Positions 28,430 through 39,588 of a stretch of DNA of 64,000 bases are shown here, in pieces. This stretch comes from Apostichopus japonicus. Lineage: Eukaryota > Echinodermata > Holothuroidea > Aspidochirotida > Stichopodidae. The notes under the pieces were generated by a model. The model did no database searches. It saw nothing but the letters and a program-made list of their open reading frames with translations, and was not told the origin of the DNA. How positions within the stretch are numbered: the stretch's first letter is position 1; each line of letters starts with the position of its first letter. A program made the translations under genes and the position numbers. The stretch lies in assembly GCF_037975245.1 (NCBI RefSeq), contig NC_092567.1, positions 8,246,714 to 8,310,713 of the forward strand, written 5' to 3'.

Positions 28430-28905
28430 ACAATTTTTGGTTCCTTGCTTAAGCAAAAGGAACCTATGTAGTCAACTAGATCCGCTATAGTGAAAAGGTG
28501 TGCCCTATTGTTCTCGGTGCCTGTAAAGGTCACCAAAAGTCAGTTAGGGGCCAAAAACCAAAACAATAAACAAGCAATAACTCCCATTGACAGGGTCCGA
28601 CATGATTGTTATTTTGGAACTTGTAATATACAGTATACCTGTATACTTGTAAATAACGTAGGGGATCATTTTTCAACTTAACAGTGGTGTGATCCAAGGT
28701 CAACAAAGGTCAATTAGAGGTCAAAAACAGGTATTTTTGTGATAACTTGAGAACAAAATGTCCGTCAAGGTTGGGAGTTACGCTATTGTAATCCAATAGT
28801 GGACCCACAATTTTGTGACCGTTGACCTTAGGTTGACCTCTGGTGACCTGTATTAGCTTCTTTAGTTATTTGAATTTATTGTGGCCATATCCAGATATCA
28901 AATGG
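28430..28905 (+). repeat. Dispersed repeat R2, copy 1 (GGTTCCTTGC type)
   Basis: Starts with a hairpin-like GGTTCCTTGCTTAAGCAAAAGGAACC and runs through GGTCA-rich sequence, GGAGTTACGCTATTGTAATC and TTGTGGCCATATCC. The same order occurs at 57145-57520 upstream of gene C. The GGTCA pieces recur again at 31435-31740. Confidence 0.8.
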
Positions 28906-29291
28906 TCTTTTGATCAAAATTGTCCATGGGTTGACCCCTGTGCGACCTTCAGGTGCAAAGTCCTGTATATGCTCATTTTAGGAGATACTGTACAGGACAT
29001 AAAACCAAAACAAGTTTGTCAATATTTAACTATATGGTCAATTCCATGATAAGGTCAACATCATATCAAAAAAATTAAAATCATTGTACATTAAAATTGT
29101 ATAAGTTTCCAATAAATAGAATACTTGTAGTTACTAAAAATAATTTTTTCACCCCCGAAACATCATTTGTTTGATTATGGGGTCAGTTATAACAAATGTT
29201 TCAGTTGTAACTAAATTATGAAAAATGCAGCGAAATTTCATTTTGTGCAGATTTGTACATAGTAATCATAGATATCATCAGTTTTTTGGAC

Positions 29292-29626
29292 TAATTATAT
29301 TCGCCATAGCATAGTGCTCACTTAATAGCTTCAATTTTTTTTCGACATCAAGGCATTAGACAATAGTGGTGAATTGAAAACACCCTCCATTTACTGTCAC
29401 GCGAGTCACAAAATTTACAGTTTTTTTTTTTTCTCCTTGCCTGCACAATATTTTTACCCCAAATAATGAATATCAAGTCTTCACATAGATACCAAAAGGA
29501 TTACTGAATTTTCCTTTCCAGAAGATATTCAAATTTTGCGGAAAATCACCCTTTATGAATGTCACGCGAGTCACGTCACGCGAGTCACGTCAAATCAAGA
29601 TAGTGTTTCTACCTATTTACTGTGTG
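29292..29626 (+). repeat. Tandem duplication, first copy
   Basis: This 335-base unit (TAATTATATTCGCCATAGCA to CCTATTTACTGTGTG) is repeated immediately after, at an offset of 341 bases. It contains three GTCACGCGAGTCAC motifs. Confidence 0.9.
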
Positions 29627-31070
29627 TTGGAGTAATTATATTTGCTATAGCATAGTGCTCACTTAATAGCTTCAATTTTATTTTGATATCAAGGCATTAG
29701 ACAACAGTGGTAAATAGAAAACAGTAAACACCCTCGATTTACTGTCACGGAGTCACAAAATTGACTGTTTTTGTTTTTTTTCTCCTTGCCTGCACAATAG
29801 TTTTACTCCAAAATAATGAATATCAAGTCTTCACATAGATACCAAAAGGATTACAGAATTTTCCTTTTCAGAAGATATTCAAATTTTGCAGAAAATCACC
29901 CTTTATGAATGTCACGCGAGTCACGTCACGCGAGTCACGTCAAATCAAGATAGTGTTTCTACCTATTTACTGTGTGAAAATTACAGGGATGTTATCTAGT
30001 TTGATGAATGAATCACATATATGCATTCCCCTTTAATTAGGCAACTTAAATAATATGGGCACACATAATGCAACTAATTATCATAATTTCATTTGAAATA
30101 TCAGAATTTAAAATCATGAATATTTATTCGCAATAAAATGCCTATTTTATCACCACATTTGGAACGTTAGCACATGTCATTGATTTTTTAGTATTATACT
30201 AAAACATAATCTACATTTGTATCTGGCAATGCCATGTGCTATGACTTGACAACCTTAAGGTCTTAACTGCTCAATCATTCCCAAAATCCTATGAGCAAAT
30301 GTATCTTCTCAAATATTACACTTTTGGTTTATTCAAATATGACAAATGAGAATGGTAATTTGAATCACATTTTGATAGATCTGTTTCTTCTATAACTTTC
30401 AAATGAGTGGCTTCAACAGACTTAATATTGTTATAAATATTAATTGACAAAATATATTGCCTGAACAACTGTACTACCCGTACAGTATATTACCTACTGT
30501 CTGCAGTCATGAAGGTAACTCGGGGACATTAATATCATCTGGACATTCCCAAGGGAAGTACCTTTTGGACACTTTCTAGACCAATGAATGTTATATTTCA
30601 CTATGCAAGATCTGTACCCTCAATTCACTACTGCATTTGGTCTAGAACAATCCGAAAAGTGAACTTGTCACGCGAGTCACGTTTTCTTGTCACGCGAGTC
30701 ACAATACATCTGCATCGTTATTTTCATGCGTTACAACTTTTTTTTCAAAGTTGCATAGCAATTGAGGTAGAGGTATTTTTCAACTTCGGTATGATTATAA
30801 AAAGTAATTGGAAAAATTTTAATAAGACATAAGAAATCGAACATTTGTTGTGCATTCTGATTTTTGCTAATAGTAACTGTCACGCGAGTCACGTTTAGTT
30901 TTTCGCCAATTTCACCCCAATACTTGAGGTATAAATATTTTTTCTCTACTGTTGTAAGCATTAAGGCATACATTCACTGCTACATTAATGCTTTTCTACC
31001 AGGTAATTTCTTTATTTGTTAAATGATATCAAATAGAGAGGAATTTGAGTAAAAATGTCACGCGAGTCAC
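29395..31070 (+). repeat. Recurrent GTCACGCGAGTCAC 14-mer
   Basis: Exact copies at 29395, 29561, 29575, 29911, 29925, 30667, 30689, 30879 and 31057, plus a shortened one near 29747. Some are back to back, some lie hundreds of bases apart in otherwise unrelated sequence. The motif has two GTCAC arms around GCGA. Confidence 0.85.
29633..29976 (+). repeat. Tandem duplication, second copy
   Basis: Second copy of the preceding unit, with small indels, for example an added AACAGTA near 29721. Two of its three GTCACGCGAGTCAC motifs are exact and one (near 29747) has lost bases. Confidence 0.9.
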
Positions 31071-31789
31071 CATGGAATTGACCATATGATAGAGCTGTAC
31101 ATGCTCTAAAGATGAAACTAACTCCCGCTTCGATCGAACACCCGGTTCGTAAGTTATGAGGTGCCAAAGGTTGGATTTGATACCTTTTTAGCAATAACAT
31201 TGTGTGTGTACATTGGAGTTCATAACAATTTTAGGATGAAGTTCACATCAAAGGGAATATTTTTCATAAAAGCTGTCATGCCTTCCAAGGTCATTCAAGA
31301 TCTCTTATCATGACAAAATCTGCCCACTTATGTTAATTTTATGCAACAACTTCCAGTGACAAAGTCTGACATGGCTGATATATTGGGACAAGTTGTGAAT
31401 TAACTAGTTGCACGTTTTCCAAAATTCCCTTTATGTAATCCAAGGTCACCGAAGGTCAATTATGGCTCAAAATGTGTGTTTTGGGGGCAATAACTTGTGA
31501 AACTCCCACTGATGGGGTGCAATATGGTTGACATTTTGGGACTAGTTGTGAATAGGGTAAGGGATCGTTTCCAGACATAATGGTCATGTGATCCAAGGTC
31601 AAAAAAAGGTCAATTATGGGTCGAAAACTCAATCTCAAAACTGATAAAAGTTGTCCATGGTTGATCCCTGTGCCACCTTCATGCGCAAAGTTATCAGAGG
31701 TCAAGGTTTTGTTTAGTTTCAAATGAGAGGTGGATCTCATGACCTTGGAATATGATTTACAGTAAAGTAATACTTATGGGTGTGTACGG

Positions 31790-32790
31790 TGCAGTGCTGT
31801 ACCCATTGACTACTGCAAATGCATGTATACTCCAGTAGTCTATGAGTACTGCAATGCCCCCTTACACACTAAGAGGTAATTACAGTACCTTACTGTATAA
31901 CTGTAGACACTACAGTTGTCATTGAGTATTGCACTGCTCCTTACACATACATAAGTATGACTTTACTGTATAACTGTAGACACTATAGTTGTCATTGAAT
32001 ACTGCACTACCCCCTAACACACCCACAGGTATTTCTTTCCTGTATAACTTTACATACTTACAGTAGTCATTGAGTACTGCACTGCTCCTTGCACACCCAG
32101 AGGTATTACTTTACTGTATAATGTGCAGGTGTACTACAGTAGTCATTGAGTACTGCACTGCTCCTTGCACACCCAGAGGTATTTCTTTACTGTATAACTG
32201 TAGACACCACAGTAGTCATTCAGTACTGCACTGCCCCTTACACACCCAGAGGTAAATATTTCCTGTATTTACTGTTCATACAGTAATCAAGAATATGTAC
32301 TGCACTGCTCCTTGCACACCCAGAGGTATTACTTTACTGTATAACTGTAGACGCTACAGTAGTCATTGGGTACTGCACTACTTCTTACACACCCAGAGGT
32401 AATACTTTACTGTATAAATGTTGATACTACAGTAGTCATCGAGTACTGTACTGCTCCCCTACACACCCAGAGGTACTGTAATACTTTACTGTATAACTGT
32501 AGACACTACAGTAATCATTGAGTACTGTACTGCTCCCTTTCATACACAGCTCAGGCCTTATTTTACTGTATAACTTTAGATACTTGTAGTCATTGAGTAC
32601 TGAACTGCTCCAGTTGTACACCCAGAGGTATTACATAACTGTATAATTTTCCTTCTATTCTTTGAGTGCTGCACTACTCCTTGCACACCAAGATGTTTTA
32701 CTTTATTGTATAACTGTAGACACTACAGTAGTCATTGAGTAAGTGCACTGCTCCCTTTCACACCCAGAGGTATTACTTTATATGAATGGA
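31790..32790. repeat. About 74-bp minisatellite (CAGTAGTCATTGAGTACTGCACTGC)
   Basis: About 13 units, each with TTTACTGTATAACTGTAGACA, CTACAGTAGTCATTGAGTAC, TGCACTGCTCCTT and ACACCCAGAGGTATT segments, spaced 70-80 bases. Short frames in both strands across it are artefacts. It ends about 190 bases before the Ig-like exon of gene B. Confidence 0.95.
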
Positions 32791-32974
32791 CTGTAATGCA
32801 ACATTTGTGGACAATGGAACGTACACGTTTATATGATCTGTCTAATATGTTTTCTTTAATGTACGGACTTCTTTGTATGTTAACTTCATATTGACTAAAT
32901 TGTACAACGTATTTAAGTTATGTACCAGTCATTGTGGGAAAAAAACCCACAATTTCTCCTTTTTTCTTGAATAG

Positions 32975-33165
32975 CCTATCCAAGCCCGCCGTACATAATC
33001 GTAGAAGGATGTGACATACACAGTATGTGTACTTGACGTCGAAAGAGCAGGAAACGTGACGTGTTCAGTTTGTGGAATATGACCAGAAGTCAAACTCCAA
33101 TGGAGAACTTAGGAAAACTATCCTGCTCTATCTCTAACAGAGCTGGAAAGGACATCAACAGAAAA
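32975..33165 (+). pseudogene. Gene B: decayed Ig-like domain exon
   Basis: Bounded by a strong acceptor (CTCCTTTTTTCTTGAATAG) and a GTGAGG donor. One frame begins YPSPPYIIVEGCD; after a shift the next frame reads VLDVERAGNVTCSVCGI, then a TGA, then PEVKLQWRT, then TAG. The C...W spacing and strand pattern (NVTCSV, VKLQWRT) are those of the Ig B and C strands. The TGA is one change from CGA (Arg) and the TAG one from TTG (Leu), which suits decay of a former coding exon. Length (191 bases) is short for a whole Ig domain, so the rest may be another exon or lost. It directly precedes the membrane-span exon. Moderately sure of the Ig call, sure that it is not intact as printed. Confidence 0.5.
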
Positions 33166-33755
33166 GTGAGGAATCTTTGACATTTCTCTTACAACAAACT
33201 TCAAAATTTTATCAGCGCCTGAAAGAGGGATCACATTAGAGTGTTTTATAATGAGTGTTTTATACCTGAAGTTACATTAGAATTGATCTAAATATTCTCT
33301 TTTATCTTGTTCTAAGAGGTAAATGATTTTGCAATTGTGAGATCCAGTACAGTAGCCTGCTCGTGTAGTTAGAATACAGACCGTATGTTCAGTGAATTTT
33401 ATGTCTGATAGAAGTTATGCTTCTAAATGAATGGCTAGTTTGCATCTCCAATGACTTCTTCTTTGATCCGACTTATGATTTCTAAATCTGAGTTTAAGCT
33501 CCATCAGAACAACTTTATTGTTATCTGCTTCTTAATTTCGCCAAAAGGCTAGTCTTTTCTCACACACTGATGAATACTGATACACAGTCTAGTCTTAAAT
33601 CTACAGTATCTGAAATATGTGCACTTGGAAAGTGCAGTTGATTTTATTGAATAATTGTTGTCTTTGTGATAATGTTAACCCTTTTTGATCATCACTTAAT
33701 ATTTCCAATGCTTAATTTCAAATTACTAATTAACATGTGTTTTTCCTATTTACAG

Positions 33756-33851
33756 ACAACAAGGGGACTTCGGGTTCATCGGCAGTTGCTGTGGTTAAAA
33801 CCATAATTGTAGTACTTCTAATTCTGGTGGTTTTGGTCGTCTGTATGAAAG
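33756..33851 (+). CDS. Gene B: transmembrane exon
   Basis: A 96-base exon, phase 1 to phase 1, after TTTTTCCTATTTACAG and before GTACTG. It encodes a Ser/Gly-rich stub (NKGTSGSSAVAVVK) and a strongly hydrophobic run (TIIVVLLILVVLVVC) ending MK. The next exon continues with RRSRRK, a positive-inside stop-transfer. This is a type I single-pass span: upstream Ig outside, downstream NACHT in the cytosol. A lysine sits just before the hydrophobic core, within what would be the outer membrane leaflet if AVAVV is included, a feature known from receptors that pair with signalling subunits; that reading is speculative. Confidence 0.7.
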
Positions 33852-34067
33852 GTACTGTACCATGGTGCATAGCACAATCACTTTGCAATATGTAGCAAAG
33901 TTTGTCAGCTATTTTCTTGTATTCTATTTGTATTCATTGCATCTACATTATTCTTATTGACTAACAGAAAAGTATAGCAACTATTGTTTGTTTTTTATTT
34001 TGATGATAATAGTAACCGTTGCATTGATGATGGCATTTTTGTGTATGTGCACGTTTGTGATGCCCAG

Positions 34068-35065
34068 CTTGTAAACATGATATCTCAAGAAGGGTAGTTC
34101 GGACCAATATCATATAATGTGTAGACTTACCACATTGAGTACAAGAAGCCTATTGTTTTTGGTGAAGGTCAAGGGTCATTTGGGGTCATGAGGAGGCAAA
34201 TTGTAAAAACATGGTAAACACAATATTTCAAGAAAGGAAGGTCGGACCAACTTCATATTTGGTGAGGTTAAATTCACATTGAGTACAAGAATCCTATTGT
34301 TTTTGGTGGGGGTCAAAGCCATTTGAGGTCACCAAGGATCAAATTGTGAAAACCTTGTAAACACGATATCTCAAGATGGGAAGCATGGGCATACCTCATA
34401 TTTGATTTGTTGAAGTACCGAATTAAGTCAAAGAAGCCTATTGTTTTTGGTGGAGGTCAAAGGTCATTTGGGGTCACTAGGGGTCAAATTGTGAAAACTT
34501 TTGAAACACGATATGTCAAGAAGGAAAGCATGAACAGACCTCACATTTAATGTGTAGAAGTACCTTATTGATTTAAAGAAGTTAATTTTTTTCGGGGAAG
34601 TGGAAGGTCATTTGGGGTCATAAGAGGTCAAATTATGAAAACCTTGTAAACATGTTATCTCAATATTAGAAGCTTTGGCAGATCTCATACTTGGTATGAT
34701 ATAGCATTGAGTCAAAGAAGCCCATTGATTTGGTGGAGTTCAAGGTTCACTTGGGGACATAAGGTCAAATCGTGAAAGCTTTGTAAACATGATCTTGCAA
34801 GAAGGGAACCTTGGACAAGTTAAGGAGCCTATTATTGTTTTTGGTGGAGGTCTAAGGTCATATGAAGACAGCAAATACCAAACATTTACTTTACTCCCCT
34901 CTTACCTGTCTCTCTACACTAACACACCTTCCTAACATAATATCATGGGGGAAGCTTGGGCAGATGGCATATTTGGTATGTAATTGTACCACATTGGGCG
35001 GAGGTCAGTGGTCGTTTGAGTTCACCAGGTGTCAAATTGTGAGACCCATGTTTTACACAATATTT
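34068..35065 (+). repeat. About 145-bp GGTCA-rich minisatellite in gene B intron
   Basis: About seven units, each with GTAAACATGATATCTCAAGA, GGACCAATATCATAT, CACATTGAGTACAAGAAGCC, TATTGTTTTTGGTGGAGG and GGTCAAAGGTCATTTGGGGT-like parts. Units start near 34072, 34205, 34357, 34500, 34645 and 34784. It lies in the intron after the membrane exon. The same unit type occurs at 58850-59240 upstream of gene C. Confidence 0.9.
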
Positions 35066-35352
35066 CAACAAGGACAGATGTCATATTTAGTATCTTGATG
35101 TATCTATCACATTTAGTACAAGATGCCTGTTGTTGAGGTGAATGGTAATTTCAGGACAGCCTCTGTCATTGTGACTTCTTTTTTTTTTTCACATCACACT
35201 GCTTTTCACTGTATTACTATGTTCAAGTATGTTGTACACCCTCACTGTACATGATGTCAGATTCATGAAGAAAACTGCTGATGTTACATCATCGAAACCA
35301 CGATGCATCTTTGCATTCTGGTTAATTAACCTTACATAAATTATTCCTGCAG

Positions 35353-35399
35353 TGTTAAACTTCCGAAGGAGTCGGAGGAAAATTGTGGAAGACGAAGAG
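35353..35399 (+). CDS. Gene B: basic juxtamembrane exon
   Basis: A 47-base exon (phase 1 in, phase 0 out) between CTGCAG and GTAAGA. It encodes VLNFRRSRRKIVEDEE. Five basic residues in six follow the hydrophobic span, as expected for the cytosolic flank of a type I membrane protein. The phase fit with the exons on both sides supports it; the peptide is too short for a family match. Confidence 0.6.
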
Positions 35400-36017
35400 G
35401 TAAGACTGTAATATCTGAAAATATAAATAATATCAAGGGAAGCAAAATATATAAAGCTGTTAAACATACTGTAACGCTAATTCAGTCTAAGATTCCGGGG
35501 GCACTTAAATATTCCCTACTGAGGACTGGTGGTGGTATGGAAACAAATGCGGCTTGGATGATTGTATGTTAGTAACGACGAGCCTTTAATCTCGCAATAA
35601 CACGCAAAGAATGTAACACATAGATAAACTTAAGTAAAGAAACAGGCGCTGAGATTTCGTAATCTATTACTTTAATCAGTCACGGTACATACCATAAAGA
35701 AAATGGTTACAAACGTGTCACTTGTCTGATGATCACCAAACACGTGGGAAACTCAGAGATTACACATGATTAAACAAAATATACTACTGTATATTAACTT
35801 GCGCTACCTATATTTATTGAGCATTTTTGATGCCGGAAGTGAACAACTGAATTAATCGATACACATAATATGTTGCAACAACAAGTTAACATTATACTCA
35901 TTTGAAATATTTAGCATTCCTACCAATGGATAGTTTCATGTTGTAAAAGATATAAGTAATACACGCAACTGTCAGGAAATCCTCTCCCTACTAGTTTTGT
36001 GTTGAGAATAACATGTA

Positions 36018-36378
36018 CATTACGATCATCCCTGCAGCAAAAACCACCCCATTCCCCCTGGTCTTAGCCAAAAACAGGGAAGATTAAATATCTACCTGAG
36101 TTGGTAATGCAAGCCATACTGAACTCTCCTCTGCACAAATTCATGATTAAAAGAAACAGTGTATTTTATCAGTGGTCAAGCCAAACTTGTCTTCACACAC
36201 AGGAAAGTAGTACTGGCCATTAGAGCACTTGTGTTTGCAATCATACAGGTGACTGGTCAACTCAAGGATGAATCCTAATGACAGTATTTGGGGTAGTTTA
36301 TGCTATCAAGTAACAAATTATTAATGCTTGAGTGAATTTGGAGAGGACAGTTTTTCTTTAGACAAGCTTGACTGCCAT
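36018..36378 (+). repeat. Dispersed repeat R3, copy 1 (gene B intron)
   Basis: Aligns over about 360 bases with 49579-49953 in the same orientation (ATCCCTGC, CTACCTGAGTTGGTAATGC, AGTAGTACTGGCCAT, GGGGTAGTTTATGCTATCAA). One copy lies in an early intron of gene B and one in its last intron. No coding content. Confidence 0.85.
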
Positions 36379-36571
36379 GTAGACTCTGAGTACATTTATA
36401 TAAGAATAAGGTACAACCTATGGTTACTTAGCAACATCAAACATATTATGTTATCTTGTATCCTATTTAATAGAAAATGTTAATTAGTCAAATTATTTGC
36501 AAATAGTGACTTCATATTAATAATTTTATTAATAATATGTTTGAAAGTATCATTACCTCTCTCTTGTTTAG

Positions 36572-36605
36572 ATGTTGCCCAAGACTAAGACTCACCGCAC
36601 ACCTG
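36572..36605 (+). CDS. Gene B: linker exon
   Basis: A 34-base exon (phase 0 in, phase 1 out) between CTTGTTTAG and GTAAGT, encoding MLPKTKTHRTP plus one base. It brings the frame to phase 1, exactly what the NACHT exon needs. Short exons are easy to find by chance, but acceptor, donor and both phases all fit. Confidence 0.5.
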
Positions 36606-37252
36606 GTAAGTCTGATGTACAAGTTATTGCAAGCTGAGTGCAGTGAATGCTGCAAACAATACCTTCAATTGCTTTAAGATACTGTTAAATACCAAGCATA
36701 AATTAAAATAAATTTCAACATACATATCCTCTACAAATGATAATGTATAATAATGTAACTGATTCCAGTGACTTTATTGCTGTCATATCAAATTCATGTT
36801 GCAGTTAACTTTACCAAATGGTGATTGATTAATGACACAATAATTTCACAGTTCCTTTTGTATTTCAGTATTTATGGTTTATGGAAATAAGATATGAACA
36901 TTCTGATTACATCAGAATGCGTCCCACTTCAGATAACAGTTATGACCCAATGATGACTCTCAAATGGTCTGGGCCAAGAATTTTGTTTTTACACATCTTT
37001 GCCAAATGTTGGAATTGATTGTCTCTTTGCACTTAAAGCAGCTGTTCAAATAACCATTTAGTTTGAGAACGAATCTAAAGTTAAGCAATTAAATTTACAT
37101 ATCAAGACATCATTTTCTACAGCAAAATTTGGTTGAGCAGCTATCAAAAATGACATTCCAATTAAAAAAAACTTCTGACCATTTTCATTATCGTATTTGT
37201 TCCTGATATAAAATAAGATTGGTACTAATCACACTTTTCTGGTTTCCTACAG

Positions 37253-38737
37253 AGGAGGAACAATTCATCAAGGAATTAAAGGCAAAGTATGAGATACTTT
37301 ATCACTCCGTACAACCATTGCCTTACATCAGAGACAGAATGTATTGTGTTGATAAAGTATATGTTTATAGCGGCATTGAACGGTTAGTTCAACAAGCATG
37401 TGGAAACAAAATTTGGAAACTTTTAGAGTCTCATCATGAACTACTAAAGAAACCTGAGAATTGTGGTCGGCAAATTATAGCGGGGGGAACCTGGATACGG
37501 AAAATCAACACTGACACTACAGCTTGCATACGATTGGTGCCAAAGAGTTCCAAAATCCCCTTTAAGTAACGTACCTATACTTATTTACCTGCGGCTAAGA
37601 CAACTGAGCGGGGTGAAGTCAATATACCAAGCAATACAGCGTTTTATATTACCCAGAGACTCAGATCTGAGTGAGGATATTGTGGAATCAATCATAAAGA
37701 ATTGTTCAGGTGTATTGGTTATTTTGGATGGATTTGACGAATACCCTGATAAAGACGATCAAGAGACTGATATTTCTCTTATCCTTCGGAGAGAAATGTT
37801 GCAGGATATAGACGTCATTCTGACTACCAGGCCTTTCTACTTACCGAAAGAATTTGCACCGCATACTGATCGAATACGTTTAACAGGTTTCAACGAGGAC
37901 ATCCGAGATCAATATATTCAGAAAGCAGTTGTACACGGTGACGAACAAGCTGCCAGGGAAATAATACTTAAACTCCAACGAAACCCTCTACTTGGTGACT
38001 TGTGTCAAGTTCGTTTGTTGTTTGTTTTGTTTGCTCACATGAGCCACGAGAACAAAGACTTGAAGACATTCAAATCCGTTACTAGCTTCTTTCGTAATGT
38101 GATAGCTTGCTTACATAGTCATTTGATGAACAAACCAATTGAAAAGGTATGTTTTGACTTAAAACATGATGAGTTGAACAAGGTTGCTTTTGAGGCATTG
38201 AGCGGTAGAAACCAACTGATTGTGTGGGATAGTACTTCCCTGAGAAAACGACTTGGGGATGACTTTTATGAGCAGTATCTTAATACTGGAATATTTTTTG
38301 AGGAAGAAATACTGACTGGTGATCAATTTCTCTACAAAAAGGAAGTCAGATTCTTCCACAAATTGTTCTGTGAGTGGTATGCTGCCCACTACATTGCTGA
38401 TTATCTATCTCAAGAATCTTCAACCTCTGCCACAACAGAGAGCCAGAGTGTAGCTGAACTGCTCCGTTTTTTGGATCCTTTTGAACTTCACTATGTTTAC
38501 AGATTTGCCTGTGGTCTTAATAAGACTGCTTCAGGTAAAATTGTAAATTATCTGCAAAACAACCTTAAACAGAAAAAGTTTGCTATGATGTGCATGCTGG
38601 AACAAGACTATAAAAATGAGAATGTTGTTGATGCAATCACAAAGTTGGCCTCTAAAGTGGTCCACGTGCATGGCGATGACAGTCAACTACATCAGAGATC
38701 AACTTTACAAGTTTTGGAATTCGCGAGTGCAACACAG
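37253..38737 (+). pseudogene. Gene B: NACHT exon with a +1 frameshift at the P-loop
   Basis: One large exon (acceptor GGTTTCCTACAG, donor GTGAAG, phase 1 in, phase 0 out) that shows as two frames. The first, to 37569, encodes the entry segment (PLPYIRDRMYCVDKVYV). A run of six Gs at 37482-37487 then shifts the frame exactly where genes A and C have their P-loop. In the next frame the sequence carries on with YGKST and DWC and continues unbroken to 38737: Walker B (VLVILDGFDEYP), sensor (LTTRP), LTGF, FHKLFCEWYAAHYI, LDPFELHYVYRFACG and a last helix DSQLHQRSTLQVLEFAS. With five Gs it would be a standard NACHT exon like gene C. Either the gene is dead or the base is an assembly slip in a homopolymer. 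Confidence 0.85.
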
Positions 38738-38874
38738 GTGAAGTAATTTTCTTTCAATGCAATCAAGACATATTTCCTCAGGTTTGTGGTCATGTGGTCA
38801 CGGTCTTGTACTGTTATTGTTCAATATAATTATAATCAGTGTGTTCTTATACCTACAAAAAACAGTGCAAAACT

Positions 38875-38900
38875 TCCAGCCTCCACCGGGATTCGGACCT
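38875..38900 (-). other. tRNA-like B box (SINE remnant?)
   Basis: On the minus strand GGTCCGAATCCCGGTGGAGG resembles the T-arm and 3' half of a tRNA (B box GGTTCGAATCC with one mismatch). No acceptor stem or A box can be matched upstream, so this is at most a tRNA-derived SINE remnant in a gene B intron. Confidence 0.3.
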
Positions 38901-39196
38901 TTGCCCTCTCATGTATTTAAGTGCTTGGTTTATTTTTCTGCCAAGTCCTGTTTTGATTTTTCCAGTTTGCACTGCATTTCTTGAAAGTTATATAATAGCA
39001 ATCGATTCATGAGATCAGATTCCCAACTGTATACATATCTTCAGAGGTTGAATCCCAAAATAACGACTTAATGACCATACGAACGTAAACAATTTCAAAT
39101 GCTACAGTAACAACACTTAGTGTCAATGTCGTTACCAATAGTGTCACTTGCTTTATTGCTTTCATGTGGCCATACTGCCAGTAATAAATGAACACA

Positions 39197-39475
39197 CTAT
39201 GACATAGACAATCCAAACCTTGAAAATATTTGAATAATTTGAGTTTTAGTTGTGAGGTCTTCATAACAACAAATGGTGTTAAATGCAGAACTGAAGTCCA
39301 TAAAACAAGTCCTTGCATAATTACTAGGAGTGTCCACATGTTGACGTAGAATAGTGTCCAGAAGCAGGCGGGCATCCCCACCCGATCTACCACTGCAATA
39401 TGCGAATCGGTATTTGTCCAGTGATGGACTACAGTTCAATATTTCGCTACGAAGAAGTTTCTCAAAACACTTCAT
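39197..39475 (-). mobile_element. Non-LTR retrotransposon reverse transcriptase fragment
   Basis: A 92-codon minus-strand frame reads KCFEKLL...FAYCSGRSGGDARLLL...YARTCFMDFSSAFNTI. The FAY...RS..DA block followed by FMDFSSAFNTI is the start of the reverse transcriptase palm (motif A with the catalytic Asp) of jockey/CR1-like LINEs. It lacks the downstream YxDD part, endonuclease and ends. It lies against the gene in the intron between the NACHT exon and first LRR exon of gene B. It is a dead 5'- and 3'-truncated copy. Confidence 0.8.
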
Positions 39476-39588
39476 TGAAACACTGGTCTAACTCAATTAC
39501 ATAAAACCCTCCATCCGTTCATAATGTAGCATGATACTTTTACTAGAGGATAACTACAATACATTAACCTTGTCCATTTCTCTAACAG

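Noticed and set aside
31790-32790. Possible CRISPR array of 74-bp period
   Set aside because: The whole period is repeated with no unique spacers; a plain minisatellite.
38875-38900. tRNA gene on the minus strand
   Set aside because: Only the T-arm and 3' part match; no acceptor stem, anticodon arm or A box could be matched.
39007-39393. 128-codon minus frame overlapping the reverse transcriptase fragment
   Set aside because: It is out of frame with the recognisable RT motifs; at most it covers frameshifted remains.
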